Shown piece after piece: positions 8,303-8,607 of a stretch of DNA of 8,607 nucleotides. The notes under the pieces were generated by a model. It saw only the letters and a program-made list of their open reading frames with translations. It had not been told where the DNA came from and did not search any database. The position numbers and the translations under genes are program-made. This DNA comes from an uncultured Pseudomonadota bacterium (GTDB taxonomy: Bacteria; Pseudomonadota; Gammaproteobacteria; Methylococcales; Methylomonadaceae), in the NCBI GenBank assembly GCA_903931355.1, contig CAIZCB010000378.1, forward strand, positions 1 through 8,607. The letters are read 5' to 3'. Positions within the stretch are counted from its first letter, which is position 1. Every line of letters starts with the position of its first letter.

Positions 8303-8397
8303 TTTTCTGACTGGCAGGCCAGGAGGGACTCGAACCCCCAACTTGCGGTTTTGGAGACCGCTGCTCTACCAATTGAACTACTGACCTAATCAGAAAA
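8303..8397 (-). repeat. 8-bp inverted repeat flanking the tRNA-Trp gene
   Basis: The transcript carries TTTTCTGA (8397-8390) just before the tRNA and TCAGAAAA (8310-8303) just after its CCA, exact complements. In a precursor these would extend the acceptor stem outward, with TT on one side and GCCA plus G on the other left unpaired. It could guide or limit 5' and 3' processing of the tRNA from the tuf-secE transcript. The function is inferred. Confidence 0.55.
8312..8387 (-). tRNA. tRNA-Trp, anticodon CCA
   Basis: A 76-nt tRNA reads AGGTCAG at the 5' end, pairing with CTGGCCT at the 3' end (one G-U pair), then G and an encoded CCA. The D arm contains AGTTCAATTGGTAGAGCA, the anticodon stem is GCGGT/ACCGC with loop CTCCAAA giving anticodon CCA (complement of 8352-8354), and the T arm carries GGTTCGAGTCC. 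The sequence is very close to E. coli tRNA-Trp. It lies between tuf and secE, an arrangement common in proteobacteria, and is probably processed from their shared transcript. Confidence 0.98.
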
Positions 8398-8414
8398 ACC
8401 TTTTACCTATGGAA

Positions 8415-8607
8415 CTATTCAATAATTGATGCAACAACACCAGCACCAACAGTACGACCACCTTCACGAATCGCGAAACGCAAACCATCGTCCATCGCGA
8501 TTGGAGAAATTAGTTTAACAGTTACTGCGATATTGTCACCAGGCATTACCATTTCTACGCCTTCTGGCAAATCAACAGCACCGGTTACATCTGTAGTTCT
8601 AAAATAG
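8415..8607 (-). CDS. tuf: Elongation factor Tu, C-terminal end (partial)
   Basis: The last 63 codons of EF-Tu, the GTPase that delivers aminoacyl-tRNA to the ribosome; the rest lies beyond the right edge of the window. The peptide reads [39 protein letters not shown] and [20 protein letters not shown], ending IIE before TAG. This is the end of domain 3, which contacts tRNA and is the domain where kirromycin-type antibiotics act at the interface with domain 1. The copy next to tRNA-Trp and secE corresponds in position to tufB of many proteobacteria. Whether a second tuf exists cannot be seen here. It ends 27 nt before the tRNA gene. Confidence 0.98.
   Translation of the reverse strand, partial: YFRTTDVTGAVDLPEGVEMVMPGDNIAVTVKLISPIAMDDGLRFAIREGGRTVGAGVVASIIE

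Overview
The window holds the conserved translation/transcription cluster of a proteobacterium. All real genes lie on the minus strand, so transcription runs from high to low coordinates. In that order they are tuf (3' end only), tRNA-Trp(CCA), secE, nusG, rplK (L11), rplA (L1), rplJ (L10), rplL (L7/L12), rpoB and rpoC (5' end only). The gene order, an RpoB of 1358 residues that follows the E. coli protein closely along its length, a three-helix SecE of E. coli type, and the AT-rich base composition point to a gammaproteobacterium. A methanotroph-like (Methylococcales) lineage is possible, but that is a guess from general resemblance.

Right part (about 7260-8607): the last 63 codons of tuf are followed after 27 nt by a 76-nt tRNA-Trp with encoded CCA, then secE and nusG, whose stop and start codons overlap by one base. 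After nusG comes a 12-bp hairpin with a short T-rich tail, which looks like a terminator or attenuator. Next is a short rplK leader that may contain the L1 translational operator.

Middle part (about 5040-7262): rplK and rplA are one base apart and probably translationally coupled. Between rplA and rplJ lie about 180 nt with several hairpins, the expected position of the L10 autoregulatory leader. rplJ and rplL follow closely. Left part (1-5043): a 126-nt rplL-rpoB spacer contains a strong GC-rich hairpin, probably a partial terminator, flanked by two smaller hairpins built from the same repeated sequence. Then come rpoB and, 61 nt further, rpoC, which starts with TTG.

The genes supply elongation factor Tu, a tRNA, the SecYEG translocase subunit SecE, the elongation factor NusG, the L11/L1/L10/L12 stalk-region proteins and the RNA polymerase beta and beta' subunits. 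No accessory genes, mobile elements, CRISPR arrays or novel protein-coding system are visible, and no gene-free stretch exceeds 300 nt. What merits attention is regulatory: RNA structures in the spacers and the choice of start codons. Four starts differ from the longest possible frame: rplJ GTG at 5951, rplA ATG at 6829, rplK ATG at 7262 and nusG ATG at 7894.
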